A stretch of 15,970 nt of DNA from Candidatus Hermodarchaeota archaeon (GTDB lineage Archaea > Asgardarchaeota > Hermodarchaeia > Hermodarchaeales > Hermodarchaeaceae): positions 1 through 15,970 of the forward strand of contig JAEOSV010000157.1 of assembly GCA_016840185.1 (NCBI GenBank), written 5' to 3'. Positions 7,658 to 15,837 of this stretch are shown here, piece by piece. Both the position numbers and the translations under genes were made by a program. Below the pieces are notes generated by a model, which was not told the origin of the DNA, ran no database searches, and saw nothing but the letters and a program-made list of their open reading frames with translations. Every line of letters starts with the position of its first letter. Position 1 is the stretch's first letter.

Positions 7658-8921
7658 TCAGATAGTCATAGAAAATGGGTGTAACCCCACACCCTCTATC
7701 CCGTCCACTTCAAAAGCTTCCGGGACTGCTTTTCGCCCAATATTATATCCAGCATTCACATCTGAATTTATTAATTTTCCATTTAAAGATCTGAATAACC
7801 CTCTTTTCACTCGTTTTCCGACATAAGTTTCGTGGGATTCTATTGATTCGCTGTCGAGAAAACTGACCTTTGATGTGTGACTTTCTTCAGTCAAAATAAC
7901 AACTATACCCATTATTGCTGCTTTGTATTGAACCTGTTTTAATAACATCAGAAATGGTATACCTATGAAGTTTTGATTATTACGCCTTCCAGACTTTACG
8001 CTTTGTTTCCATAGTTTGTTATAGCCAATTATAATGTTACCAAAGTCATTTTGAATACAATATTTTATTATCCGTCGAGAAATCTTGTGAAAGATGTCAA
8101 TGATTTTATTATTTCTCTTCTGAACCAGTCTCTGAAGCCGTTTAGTTGTTCTCTGGATACCTTGTTTATGCTTGATAGAATACAGACGGGCTCGAACCTT
8201 GTTATAGTATTGATTGATCGATTTTATCATCCCGCCTTTAATACGCCAAGGTTTAAGCCCCGCGTTATTAACAACAGTTACGAGATTGTTAATCCCAATA
8301 TCAATACTAATGAATCGGGTTTTGTTTAGTCTGAGATTCAGAGGTTTTTTGTCATAAACAATTTCAATAAGGTAATGATTTCCTCTTGGTAAGATTCTAA
8401 CTTGATGAAATTTTTCTGAAACACGAGTTTTGATTGGTGGCAGTTGAGCTTTTCTTGGAAAACAAAGCAATCCATCGATGATTCGGCATTGTTGATTAGT
8501 AAAAACAACAATGGATTCTCCGTTTTTGGGTTTATATTTTGGTAACTTTGGTCTCCCTGTAAACTTTTCAGAGTTGTTACTCCATTCTTTTATAGCATTA
8601 AAAAATGATTTCCAGTTCTTTTCTAGTAACCTCAAAATCTGTTGTCCAGTCTGTGCTGGTAAGTTCTTTTAAACGCTAGTATGTTTCAGAAGATGGTATA
8701 ATTCTCTGTACCGAATCCATTTTCCCTTTTGAATGAAGTTTTGACGAATATGATAGTTTGCGCAATTGTATAGATTCTTCGCTAAGTGACAAACTATAGA
8801 TAGTTGATTTGTTTTTCGCAATTGTATCCGTTCAACAAGATACGTAGTTTGTCCCCCAATTTTGACTAACTTATTCTTACATAAGCGCCAGTTGTTATGT
8901 TTTGAAAACTTTTGTTTTCAT
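7658..8921 (-). pseudogene. tnpB: Broken IS1341-like tnpB (TnpB with non-canonical RuvC-II, no zinc finger)
   Basis: The intact part (8635 to 7658, 325 residues) has RuvC-I RFISIDIGINN, RuvC-III LINSDVNAGYNIGRK and a TEESHTSKVSFLD segment. The strand that normally ends in the RuvC-II Glu reads NIIIGYNKLWKQ, and no CxxC pairs are present. Reading further upstream in the same frame restores ~95 family-like residues, including NYHIRQNFIQKGKW, YHLLKHTSV, then TAA (8671-8669), then KNLPAQTGQQIL. The TAA occupies a position where I expect Tyr. At the 5' end ATG (8921-8919) is followed by AAAA; removing one A gives MKQKFSKHNNWRL in frame, so a 1-nt insertion is also present. Corrected, the gene would be 420 codons plus stop. 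It is more AT-rich than its neighbours, has no tnpA, and sits between cofD and the cysS promoter. A TTG or other internal start could still yield a truncated protein. Confidence 0.85.
7677..7694. repeat. Inverted repeat at the 3' end of the first tnpB
   Basis: GGGTGT (7677-7682) and ACACCC (7689-7694) form a perfect 6-bp stem with a 6-nt loop, inside the last codons of the tnpB reading frame (the GVGLHP segment). In IS200/IS605-type elements the right end and the guide (omega) RNA lie at and beyond the tnpB 3' end and are hairpin-rich, so this may be part of that RNA. That role is an inference. Confidence 0.4.
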
Positions 8922-8939
8922 TGTATTGTCGTTTAAAGA

Positions 8940-8950
8940 AATTATATAAG
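8940..8950 (+). promoter_or_regulatory. Putative TATA box of the cysS operon
   Basis: AATTATATAAG is centred about 60 nt before the cysS ATG, predicting a leader of roughly 30-35 nt. It lies only ~20 bp outside the start codon of the divergent tnpB pseudogene, so the element's left end must stop close to it. Confidence 0.5.
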
Positions 8951-9004
8951 GTCCCCAACTTTGCTATGATACAAAAAGAACGGCTGGTTCAGGCGGGAGT
9001 CGCA

Positions 9005-10450
9005 ATGATAGAGATATACAATACCCTGTCACGGAAAAAGGAGCCCTTCAAACCTTTGCATGAAGGGGAGGTTCGCATGTATGTTTGTGGACCCACCGTG
9101 TATGATTCAAGTCATTTAGGTCATGCACGGTCCATCGTCGCATTCGATGTGATTCGTCGGTATCTTGAGTATAGGGGTTTTAACATGCGATTCATCCAAA
9201 ACTTTACCGATATTGACGATAAGATGATTCAACGGGCGCAAGAACAGAAAACCACAACTGAAAAACTAGCGTCCAAGTACATTCAAGAATATTTTGAGGA
9301 TTTTGATAAACTTAGTGTAAAACGTGCCACGGCCTATCCTAAGGCAACAGAGCATATTCAAGAGATGATTGAGCACATCGAGAAATTAATCAAGAAAGGA
9401 TTTGCCTACGAATCAAATCGCAGTGTGTATTTCCGAGTGTCGAAATTCAAGCGTTATGGGAAACTTTCTCGACAGGAAACGGGAGAGAAGGAAGCCGAAG
9501 ATCAAGATGCTGGTGTAGCCGAAGAGAAGGAGCAACCCAAAGATTTTGCGTTATGGAAAGCTATGAAACCGGATGAGCCGAGTTGGGATTCACCATGGGG
9601 TAAAGGGCGTCCGGGTTGGCACATTGAATGCTCCGTGATGTCCACCAAATATCTCGGTGATCCTATTGATATTCACGGGGGTGGGCTTGATCTTGTTTTC
9701 CCACATCATGAAAATGAGATTGCCCAGTCTGAGGCATTGACTGGTAAGTCGTTTGTCCGTTATTGGATGCACAATGGTTTCTTGACGGTGAATCAGGAGA
9801 AAATGTCTAAGTCATTGGGTAATTTCTTTACAATCCAAGAAATCACAGCAAAATATGATCCGGAGATAGTTCGGTTATTCCTCATTTCCTCGCAGTATCG
9901 AAGCCCGATTGATTTTAGTGACGCACAGCTCGAGGAAGCAAAGTCCCGACTAGCCCGTATTCATAATTCTATTGATCTTCTTCAGCGTCGTCTTCGGGAA
10001 GCCCGTATCGTAGAGGCACAGAATCCCGTGAAACCATCTACGGCGGATGCAAAACTATGGGAAGCACTCTCCACCTTACAGACTGAATTTGAAGAGGCAA
10101 TGGATGATGATTTCAATACCCCCGTCGCTCTTGCAAGTCTGAATACATTTCTGACAAAAATGAACTCTATCTTGACAGGTGATGAGTCAATTACGGCTGG
10201 TACGTTGCAAAAAGCCTTTGAATTGGTTGATACGATTGGTGAGGTCTTTGGATTATTCCGGGAGCGAATGAAAACCGAATCCACGGATCCTGGATCCATT
10301 GATGGGTTAGTGCAAATCTTAATTCAGCTTCGCAATCAGGCCCGGAAACAGAAGGACTTCGAGACGGCAGACTTGATTCGGAACCAGTTGAAGGAGATGG
10401 GGATTCTTCTTGAAGATGAGAAAACCGGTACTGTATGGAAGTGGAAATGA
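9005..10450 (+). CDS. cysS: Cysteinyl-tRNA synthetase
   Basis: Charges tRNA-Cys with cysteine; class I synthetase, 481 residues. The HIGH motif is HLGH (37-40) and the KMSKS motif is exact (266-270). The zinc ligands fall at Cys28 (YVCGPTVYD), Cys209 (HIECSVM), His234 and Glu238 (PHHENE), the same numbers I recall for E. coli CysRS. The FTDIDDK segment and the C-terminal helical anticodon-binding region are present. The open frame extends 31 codons further upstream, but the start at 9005 gives MIEIYNTLSRKKEPF, the usual family start, with GGGAGT (8995-9000) 4 nt before it. The gene overlaps the next one through ATGA (10447-10450), so the two are translationally coupled. Its cognate tRNA-Cys gene is in the same window at 1563-1637. 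Confidence 0.97.
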   Translation: MIEIYNTLSRKKEPFKPLHEGEVRMYVCGPTVYDSSHLGHARSIVAFDVIRRYLEYRGFNMRFIQNFTDIDDKMIQRAQEQKTTTEKLASKYIQEYFEDFDKLSVKRATAYPKATEHIQEMIEHIEKLIKKGFAYESNRSVYFRVSKFKRYGKLSRQETGEKEAEDQDAGVAEEKEQPKDFALWKAMKPDEPSWDSPWGKGRPGWHIECSVMSTKYLGDPIDIHGGGLDLVFPHHENEIAQSEALTGKSFVRYWMHNGFLTVNQEKMSKSLGNFFTIQEITAKYDPEIVRLFLISSQYRSPIDFSDAQLEEAKSRLARIHNSIDLLQRRLREARIVEAQNPVKPSTADAKLWEALSTLQTEFEEAMDDDFNTPVALASLNTFLTKMNSILTGDESITAGTLQKAFELVDTIGEVFGLFRERMKTESTDPGSIDGLVQILIQLRNQARKQKDFETADLIRNQLKEMGILLEDEKTGTVWKWK

Positions 10451-11733
10451 AAATGATGGCATTAATTCTTGCAGCAGGGTTTGGAACGCGATTACACCCG
10501 TTAACTCAATATCGACCGAAGGCAATGATTCCGCTCCTTGGAAAACCGATGCTTCAACATGTGATTGATTCGGTGAAGGAAGCTGGAATGAAAGACATTG
10601 TGTTGGTTGTGGGTCATTATCGGGACCAGATTGAAGACTACTTTGGAGATGGCGCACGCTTTGGTGTCAACATTGATTATGCCGAGCAGGCAGAACCGAA
10701 GGGCGAATACGATGCGGTATTGGCTGCGGAAGAACATCTTCGCAGTGATAATCGGTTCCTTATGACAGATTGTGACATTATCACAACGACTGCCCGTTTC
10801 AAAGACACACTCAAGGCGGCAAAGACCGGTGACATGGCTTTGTCACTCTTCGAGGTGCCAAATCCCTGGCAGTTTGGCGTGGTGGAATTAGATGGAACGA
10901 AAATCATCACCATTGTTGAAAAGCCTAAGAAAGGCACCGAACCAAGTAATCTTGCCGTTGCGGGGGTCTATGTTTTTACTAACGCGATTTTTGATATGAT
11001 TCGTAAAACCCAAGATTTGGAGGTTGGCATTCAGAAGCTCATTGATGAAGGACATACGGTTTACGGGAGCCACTCGAAGGATCCATGGGTGGACGTTGGG
11101 CGAACCTGGAATATCCTTGAAGCTTCACCAGTTCTCTTCAACCGACTCAGAGAACAAAAGAAAGAGCCAATTGATTCATCTGCGTCGGTGAGTGAATCAG
11201 CCCATTTGATTGGTGATGTATGGGTGGGACCCAATGCACGTATCTTTCCTGGGGCAGCCCTTGTGGGACCTGTGTATGTGGGCCCAGATGCAATTGTTGG
11301 GAATAATTGTCTCATACGAGATCACGTTGTGATCGAACAGGGAGCTAGAACGGGTTTCTCCTGTGAGCTGCGAAACACGGTGATGATGCCAGGAAGTAGT
11401 ATTGGGCATCTCGCCTTTGTTGGAGATAGCATTCTTGGGTTTGATGTTGAGATTGGAGCGAGTGTTGTCCTGTCAAATTACCGATTTGATGGCGAAGATG
11501 TTCAAGTTATGCTTAGGAATCAGTTGGTCTCAACCCATACTGACAAATTTGGTGCTGTTATTGGTGATACAGCGAAAGTGGGATGTGGAGTGGTTGTGTT
11601 ACCCGGTCGCACGATTGGATATAATTCGTGGATTGACCCCGCAGTTGTTGTACAAAAGGATGTGTCGGATAACACGCATTTGCGATTAAAGCAATCAGTT
11701 ACAGAAGTGCAACGTCGTCCAACTAAGAAATGA
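10447..11733 (+). CDS. glmU: Bifunctional sugar-1-phosphate nucleotidylyltransferase / left-handed beta-helix acyltransferase (archaeal GlmU-like)
   Basis: 428 residues from the ATG at 10447, chosen because ATGA overlaps the cysS stop and GGAAGTGG lies just upstream; an ATG at 10435 would add four residues. The N-terminal ~230 residues are a nucleotidyltransferase fold with MALILAAGFGTRL (4-16), RPKAMIPLLGKPM (Lys25) and the metal-binding MTDCDII. The C-terminal ~190 residues contain hexapeptide-like turns (IGDVWVGPNARI, VGPVYVGPDAIVGNNC) and the segment IGHLAFVGDSILGFDVEIG followed by SNYRFDG, which resembles the acetyltransferase part of Sulfolobus ST0452. It likely makes UDP-GlcNAc or a dTDP/UDP sugar from a sugar-1-phosphate supplied by the two convergent mutases. 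The exact sugar cannot be read from sequence. Its last 11 nt overlap the 3' end of the mutase gene on the other strand. Confidence 0.88.
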   Translation: MKMMALILAAGFGTRLHPLTQYRPKAMIPLLGKPMLQHVIDSVKEAGMKDIVLVVGHYRDQIEDYFGDGARFGVNIDYAEQAEPKGEYDAVLAAEEHLRSDNRFLMTDCDIITTTARFKDTLKAAKTGDMALSLFEVPNPWQFGVVELDGTKIITIVEKPKKGTEPSNLAVAGVYVFTNAIFDMIRKTQDLEVGIQKLIDEGHTVYGSHSKDPWVDVGRTWNILEASPVLFNRLREQKKEPIDSSASVSESAHLIGDVWVGPNARIFPGAALVGPVYVGPDAIVGNNCLIRDHVVIEQGARTGFSCELRNTVMMPGSSIGHLAFVGDSILGFDVEIGASVVLSNYRFDGEDVQVMLRNQLVSTHTDKFGAVIGDTAKVGCGVVVLPGRTIGYNSWIDPAVVVQKDVSDNTHLRLKQSVTEVQRRPTKK

Positions 11734-13126
11734 GCCGTTTTAGAGCTGTTTTGGCATCTTTGAGCAGCGCCTTTGCCCGCGCCGCTGTGAAAGCTTCAAC
11801 TGTAACACGAATCACGGACTCGGTTCCAGAGGGGCGAATCAGTACCCAACTAGAATCAGAAAAACTGACTCGTACTCCATCAATCTGATTCACGTCCTGG
11901 ACGTCTTTCCATTTTTCGAGTGTGACTCCAATCTCTGACATCACATGGGTTTTCTGCTCATTGGAACAGGTAACTGAAGCTCGGAGAAGGTGCGTGAGGG
12001 GTAATTCATCTACCAGTTGGCTTAGGGGACGTTTTGCCCAATCCAAGAGTTCGAGGATTTTGCACGCTGCAAGTGGTCCATCCGGGCAGAGATGAACTTC
12101 AGGGAAAATAAAAGGTCCCGAGGGTTCGGCACCGAGAACTGCCCTATGGTCTTTAACTAAGTTGGAAACAAACACATCACCAACACGGCACCGTTCAACA
12201 CGAGCACCGTGCTGTTGGGCTACATGATCCACTACGCTTGAACTTGATACAGTTGTGGCAATGACTTTTCCACCCCGAGTTGCCAGATAGTAATCCGCGA
12301 CGAGTGCGAGAAGAGTATCGCCTGCAAGAACTTGTCCCTTATTATCAACTGCGAGGACGCGATCCGCATCTCCATCATGGGCGATTCCCACATCGGCTTT
12401 GGTTGATGTGACCATTGCGCTGAGGTCGTCTAAACAGACGAAATGCTGCCATTCTGCTGCGGCTGCACTCTGAATCTTTGAAGGACCACAGTGTTGGGCA
12501 TACTCTTTGCCATCTGGTGGCGTATTCAGGGACTTGACTTGTGCGTTAAGCTTCTGTAAGGCGATGGGAGTTACGAGACCGCCTACGCCGAGTGCGGCAT
12601 CTAATACGACGTTATGTTTTGTTGATACATCGGTTGTGTCAATAATCGCTTTGATATGAAGAGGAATTGCCTCAAAGGCCTGGAAGTCAGCAAAGTGTTC
12701 CCAACTCACTGGATTGGCATTTGTTAGGCTAGTTTCGATGGCTTCTTGTTGGGTTATTGAAAACCCTGCGCCATCCGGGTTATGGAATTTGAATCCGTTA
12801 TATTCAGGGGGATTATGGCTGGCAGTTACAATGATGGATGCATGCATCTCTTCCTTTCCAGCTGCATAGGCGATTGAAGGGGTGGGTGCCATTTCAGTTT
12901 GAGTAACTGGAATGCCGCCTTGGAGAAGTCCGCTCATGAGAGCAGAGGTTAGCATAGGACTGGTGGTTCGATGGTCATGTCCCACCATGATCTGTGGGGA
13001 GGTGTGGTGGGTTCGCAAATATTGGGCGGTTGCGAGGCCGATGCGGATTGCCAGTGGACCAGTGATGACTTCGTTGACTTTTCCTCGGATGCCGGAACTG
13101 CCAAACAGAGACTGCGTGGGTGACAT
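11723..13126 (-). CDS. glmM: Phosphohexomutase (phosphoglucosamine/phosphomannomutase family), canonical Ser loop
   Basis: 467 residues from the ATG at 13126. An ATG at 13141 adds five residues but has no visible ribosome binding site, whereas GGTG lies about 9 nt before 13126. This is an alpha-D-phosphohexomutase with all four loops: LFGSSGIRG near the start, VTASHNPPEYNG with the phosphoserine at ~103, DGDADR (251-256), the sugar loop GAEPSGPFIFP (~332-342) and the phosphate loop RPSGTES (431-437). TASHNP with EPSG-type sugar loops is typical of archaeal phosphoglucosamine mutases, so GlcN-6-P to GlcN-1-P is my preferred reaction; phosphomannomutase or phosphoglucomutase activity is possible. 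The last residue of the phosphate loop is Ser where Pro is usual. It follows its paralogue by 15-30 nt and is convergent with the glmU-like gene. Confidence 0.9.
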   Translation of the reverse strand: MSPTQSLFGSSGIRGKVNEVITGPLAIRIGLATAQYLRTHHTSPQIMVGHDHRTTSPMLTSALMSGLLQGGIPVTQTEMAPTPSIAYAAGKEEMHASIIVTASHNPPEYNGFKFHNPDGAGFSITQQEAIETSLTNANPVSWEHFADFQAFEAIPLHIKAIIDTTDVSTKHNVVLDAALGVGGLVTPIALQKLNAQVKSLNTPPDGKEYAQHCGPSKIQSAAAAEWQHFVCLDDLSAMVTSTKADVGIAHDGDADRVLAVDNKGQVLAGDTLLALVADYYLATRGGKVIATTVSSSSVVDHVAQQHGARVERCRVGDVFVSNLVKDHRAVLGAEPSGPFIFPEVHLCPDGPLAACKILELLDWAKRPLSQLVDELPLTHLLRASVTCSNEQKTHVMSEIGVTLEKWKDVQDVNQIDGVRVSFSDSSWVLIRPSGTESVIRVTVEAFTAARAKALLKDAKTALKRLIS

Positions 13127-13156
13127 TGTGTTAAACACCATTGCTTGTTGATTTGG

Positions 13157-14536
13157 TTAGATGGGAGCTGATTTGAGGACTTCGTCAATCCAATCGAGTC
13201 CTAGGGTGAGGAGTTCTTGTGCACGTTTTTCCTTTTGTGCCTCGGAGAAGCAACGGAAGACCGGTTCAGTGCCGGAGGGCCGAAGAAGTAACCATCCGTC
13301 ATCAAACACTACTTTGACACCATCTGTAGTAATGACGTGAACTTCAGGGAAATGCTGTTTAACCATCTCTTGTGCGTGGTTGGTTACAGCATCTTTGAGA
13401 TTGTTGGGACAGTCAATGGCGCGTTTTAGTTGCACATACTTGGGAAATGTATCGATGACTTCACTTAGCGTTTTTTCAAATTTCGCTAAATATTCGAGGA
13501 GGTGCGCTGTTCCAAGACCACTATCAGAGAGATAGTTGAGTCGTGGATAGATGATTTTCCCGGATTCTTCGAAGGTGAAAAGAGCGTTATGCTTCTTTGC
13601 GGCTGCGACCATGGCTGGAGGTCCAACCCGACTGTATACAACGCGGGCTTTGAACTGTCCCACAATATCTTCGACGAGATTGCTCGAGTTAATTGGTGTG
13701 ACAATTGTTCCACCGCCTTCACGTGATAGTTCAATATAAGCGAGGAGGGTACCTGAAACATCACCCATTAGCGCGTGACCCGTATCATCGATGAAGAACG
13801 CCCGATCGGCATCACCGTCTGTGGCGATGCCTAAATCGGCTTTGTGTTTCTTTACAAGGTTCGCAGCTTCATCTAAGAGTTTGACTCGTAAATTAGGGGA
13901 CCGCCCCGGAAATGTTGAGTCCCGTTCAGTATTCAAGCCAATAATAGTGCAATCTAACTGCTTGATAACATCTAGCAGCCATGGAATTGCCGTGCCATTC
14001 GCGGCATCGACGACGACCCGGAATTTCCTCCGACGAATTACATCTACATCGACTTGTTCAAGGACCTTCTTAACCCAGAAGGCCCCCACATCAGGTATCT
14101 GGCGAAGCTGACCGTGTTTTTTCCAGGTAACCGGTTGGGCTTCGGATGTATTGTGTTTCTCAATTTTTTTCTCGATGTCATGGGGAACTGGAGCACCATC
14201 CGTCCCGAGGACTTCAATGCCGGACATATGGGCGGGGATATGGCTCCCAGTAATGAGAATGGCTCCTGCTAAATCACAGTGGCGAGTATAGAGACTCACT
14301 GCGGGGGTGATAACTTCGCCACCATAATGGGCATCTGATCCACCAGCCATTAGCCCACTTGAGACGGCGTTGGTTAGAAGGGGGCTGCTAGTTCGGTTAT
14401 CATGGCAGACCAAAATCGGCTGCCGCTTGAAAACGGTGGCCACACTATACCCGATTTGCCAAGTGATTTCAGGGCTTAATTCTTCGGGGACACTTCCACG
14501 GATGCCGCTAGTGCCAAAACACGGAGTCCATGTCAT
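13157..14536 (-). CDS. Phosphohexomutase paralogue with variant TGSHIP active-site loop
   Basis: 459 residues, first gene of the two-gene mutase operon. It has CFGTSGIRGSVPEEL at the start, DGDADR (240-245) for Mg2+, and RPSGTEP (418-424) for phosphate. The phosphoserine loop reads ILITGSHIPAHMSG (93-106): Ser98 is kept, but TASHNP has become TGSHIP. The sugar loop is TFEESGKIIYP (320-330), with Lys where many relatives have His or Gly. It is related to, but clearly diverged from, the next gene, so the two probably act on different hexose phosphates (for instance mannose or glucose versus glucosamine), or one may be regulatory. GAGG about 8 nt before the ATG is a plausible ribosome binding site, and two TATA-like boxes lie upstream (14561-14570 and 14581-14591, read on the minus strand). 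Confidence 0.9.
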   Translation of the reverse strand: MTWTPCFGTSGIRGSVPEELSPEITWQIGYSVATVFKRQPILVCHDNRTSSPLLTNAVSSGLMAGGSDAHYGGEVITPAVSLYTRHCDLAGAILITGSHIPAHMSGIEVLGTDGAPVPHDIEKKIEKHNTSEAQPVTWKKHGQLRQIPDVGAFWVKKVLEQVDVDVIRRRKFRVVVDAANGTAIPWLLDVIKQLDCTIIGLNTERDSTFPGRSPNLRVKLLDEAANLVKKHKADLGIATDGDADRAFFIDDTGHALMGDVSGTLLAYIELSREGGGTIVTPINSSNLVEDIVGQFKARVVYSRVGPPAMVAAAKKHNALFTFEESGKIIYPRLNYLSDSGLGTAHLLEYLAKFEKTLSEVIDTFPKYVQLKRAIDCPNNLKDAVTNHAQEMVKQHFPEVHVITTDGVKVVFDDGWLLLRPSGTEPVFRCFSEAQKEKRAQELLTLGLDWIDEVLKSAPI

Positions 14537-14574
14537 AGTGATGCCTCAAATATCCACTTTCTCTTAAACCATAG

Positions 14575-14591
14575 CATCAGGCTTTTAAACC
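14575..14591. repeat. 17-bp imperfect direct repeat, copy A (contains the mutase-operon TATA box)
   Basis: CATCAGGCTTTTAAACC matches copy B at 15838-15854 in 15 of 17 positions. On the minus strand GGTTTAAAAGC is a TATA-like box about 50 nt before the mutase ATG at 14536. Together the copies bracket the second tnpB pseudogene. Confidence 0.6.
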
Positions 14592-14603
14592 GTTGTCCGA
14601 AAC

Positions 14604-15802
14604 TTACCCAAGAAGGAAATCTAAGTGGTGTTCGGTTCCTGCATCATTGGTGAGCACCGATCCATTAGATCTGCAACCTCCCACCTCAAGACAGGCGTTT
14701 TGTGTCTCCGCCCAACTGGCGGCGACTAAATTATTTGCAGCATTTAGGTCCCGATTAATACGTAATCCACATTCGGCGCAAATATATTCAGTCTCTGATA
14801 ACGCAAGTTCCGCTTTAATATATCCACAGCGAGAGCAACGTTTGGAAGAAGGATAAAACTGAGAAACTGAAAATACTTCAGAACCATACCACAGACTTTT
14901 TTATTCAAGTTGGCGGCGAAACTCAAAGAACCCCACATCAAAAATCGCACGACGAAGTCGTTTGTTTCTTACCATTTCTGTGACATTGAGCGTTTCTATA
15001 ACTATTTGGCTGTGGTTCTTAGCCAAATGAGTAGTAATTTTGTGAAGCCTATCCTTCCTTATATTGCTGATACGCCAATGAAGTTGAGATAACCTGATTA
15101 CTGCTTTTCTTCGATTTTTTGATCCCAATTGCTTTCTGGAAATCTGCTTGGACAAGCGTCGGAGTTTCCGTAACCGTTTAGTTAAAGGACCGGGATTATC
15201 GAATTGAGTGCCATCGGAAAGAGTTGCCAAAGTCCTAACGCCTAAATCCACACCTATCCTCGAACCACTAACTGGAGGTGGTTGCGGTTTTTCCTGTTCA
15301 ACCGTGAAACTAACAAACCAGCGATTGGCTTTTCGAGACACTGTTACAGAGAGAATTCGGCCCACTATTGCAGGTTTTTCTTTTAGTCGTAATCGACCCA
15401 TTCGAGGAAGTTGGACAGATTTCTCAAACACTCTTATGGTCCCAGTTAATCTGAAGCTGTCATTATACCCTTTTCTTTTGAATTTAGGAAATCCTATCTT
15501 TGTATCTTTCTTGATTCCTCGGAAGAAATTCTTGAACGCTCTATCTAGATCTCTGAGTGCTTCTTGTGGAGCACATTTTGAAACCTCATACATCCAGGAA
15601 AATTCAGATTTTTTTAGACGATTTAATTCTCGATGTTGTTCAATCGCATTTGTGAACCGTTCTTTTCCAGTCTTTGTTCGAAAAAGGCTAATCCGATTTT
15701 CTAGCCCCCAGTTATAAGCAAACCTAGCACATCCTGCATGTTTCAATAACAATGTCCGCTGTTGATTTTTAATTCATATTTGTACCCTTGAATAATGGTC
15801 AT
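14604..15802 (-). pseudogene. tnpB: Broken canonical tnpB (RuvC I-II-III plus zinc ribbon)
   Basis: The intact central part (15752 to 14904) encodes KHAGCARFAYNWGLENR, RuvC-I RIGVDLGVRTLATL, and RuvC-II QIVIETLNVTEMVRNKRL, then FFEFRRQLE. It stops at TAA (14903-14901), where relatives usually have Tyr. Translation past the TAA in the same frame gives KSLWYGSEV, PSSKRCSRCGYI, YICAECGLRINRDLNAANN and NACLEVGG, ending at TAA (14606-14604), so the zinc ribbon and RuvC-III are there but cut off. At the 5' end ATG (15802-15800) gives MTIIQGYKYELK, then a frameshift near 15763-15770 leads into NQQRTLLLKHAG. The gene thus carries one nonsense and one indel change. There is no tnpA. It differs in subfamily from the first tnpB in this window. 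Confidence 0.88.
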
Positions 15803-15837
15803 TGTTTTTGTCATTGCAGCCTAATATGTTCAAGTGA

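Noticed and set aside
8912..9004. 31-residue N-terminal extension of CysRS
   Set aside because: It would start upstream of the TATA box at 8940-8950; the normal family start with a good ribosome binding site is at 9005.
8669..14903. TAA reassigned to Tyr in this genome
   Set aside because: Intact genes in the window (nitroreductase, first mutase) end in TAA, and both tnpB genes also carry frameshifts, so decay is simpler.
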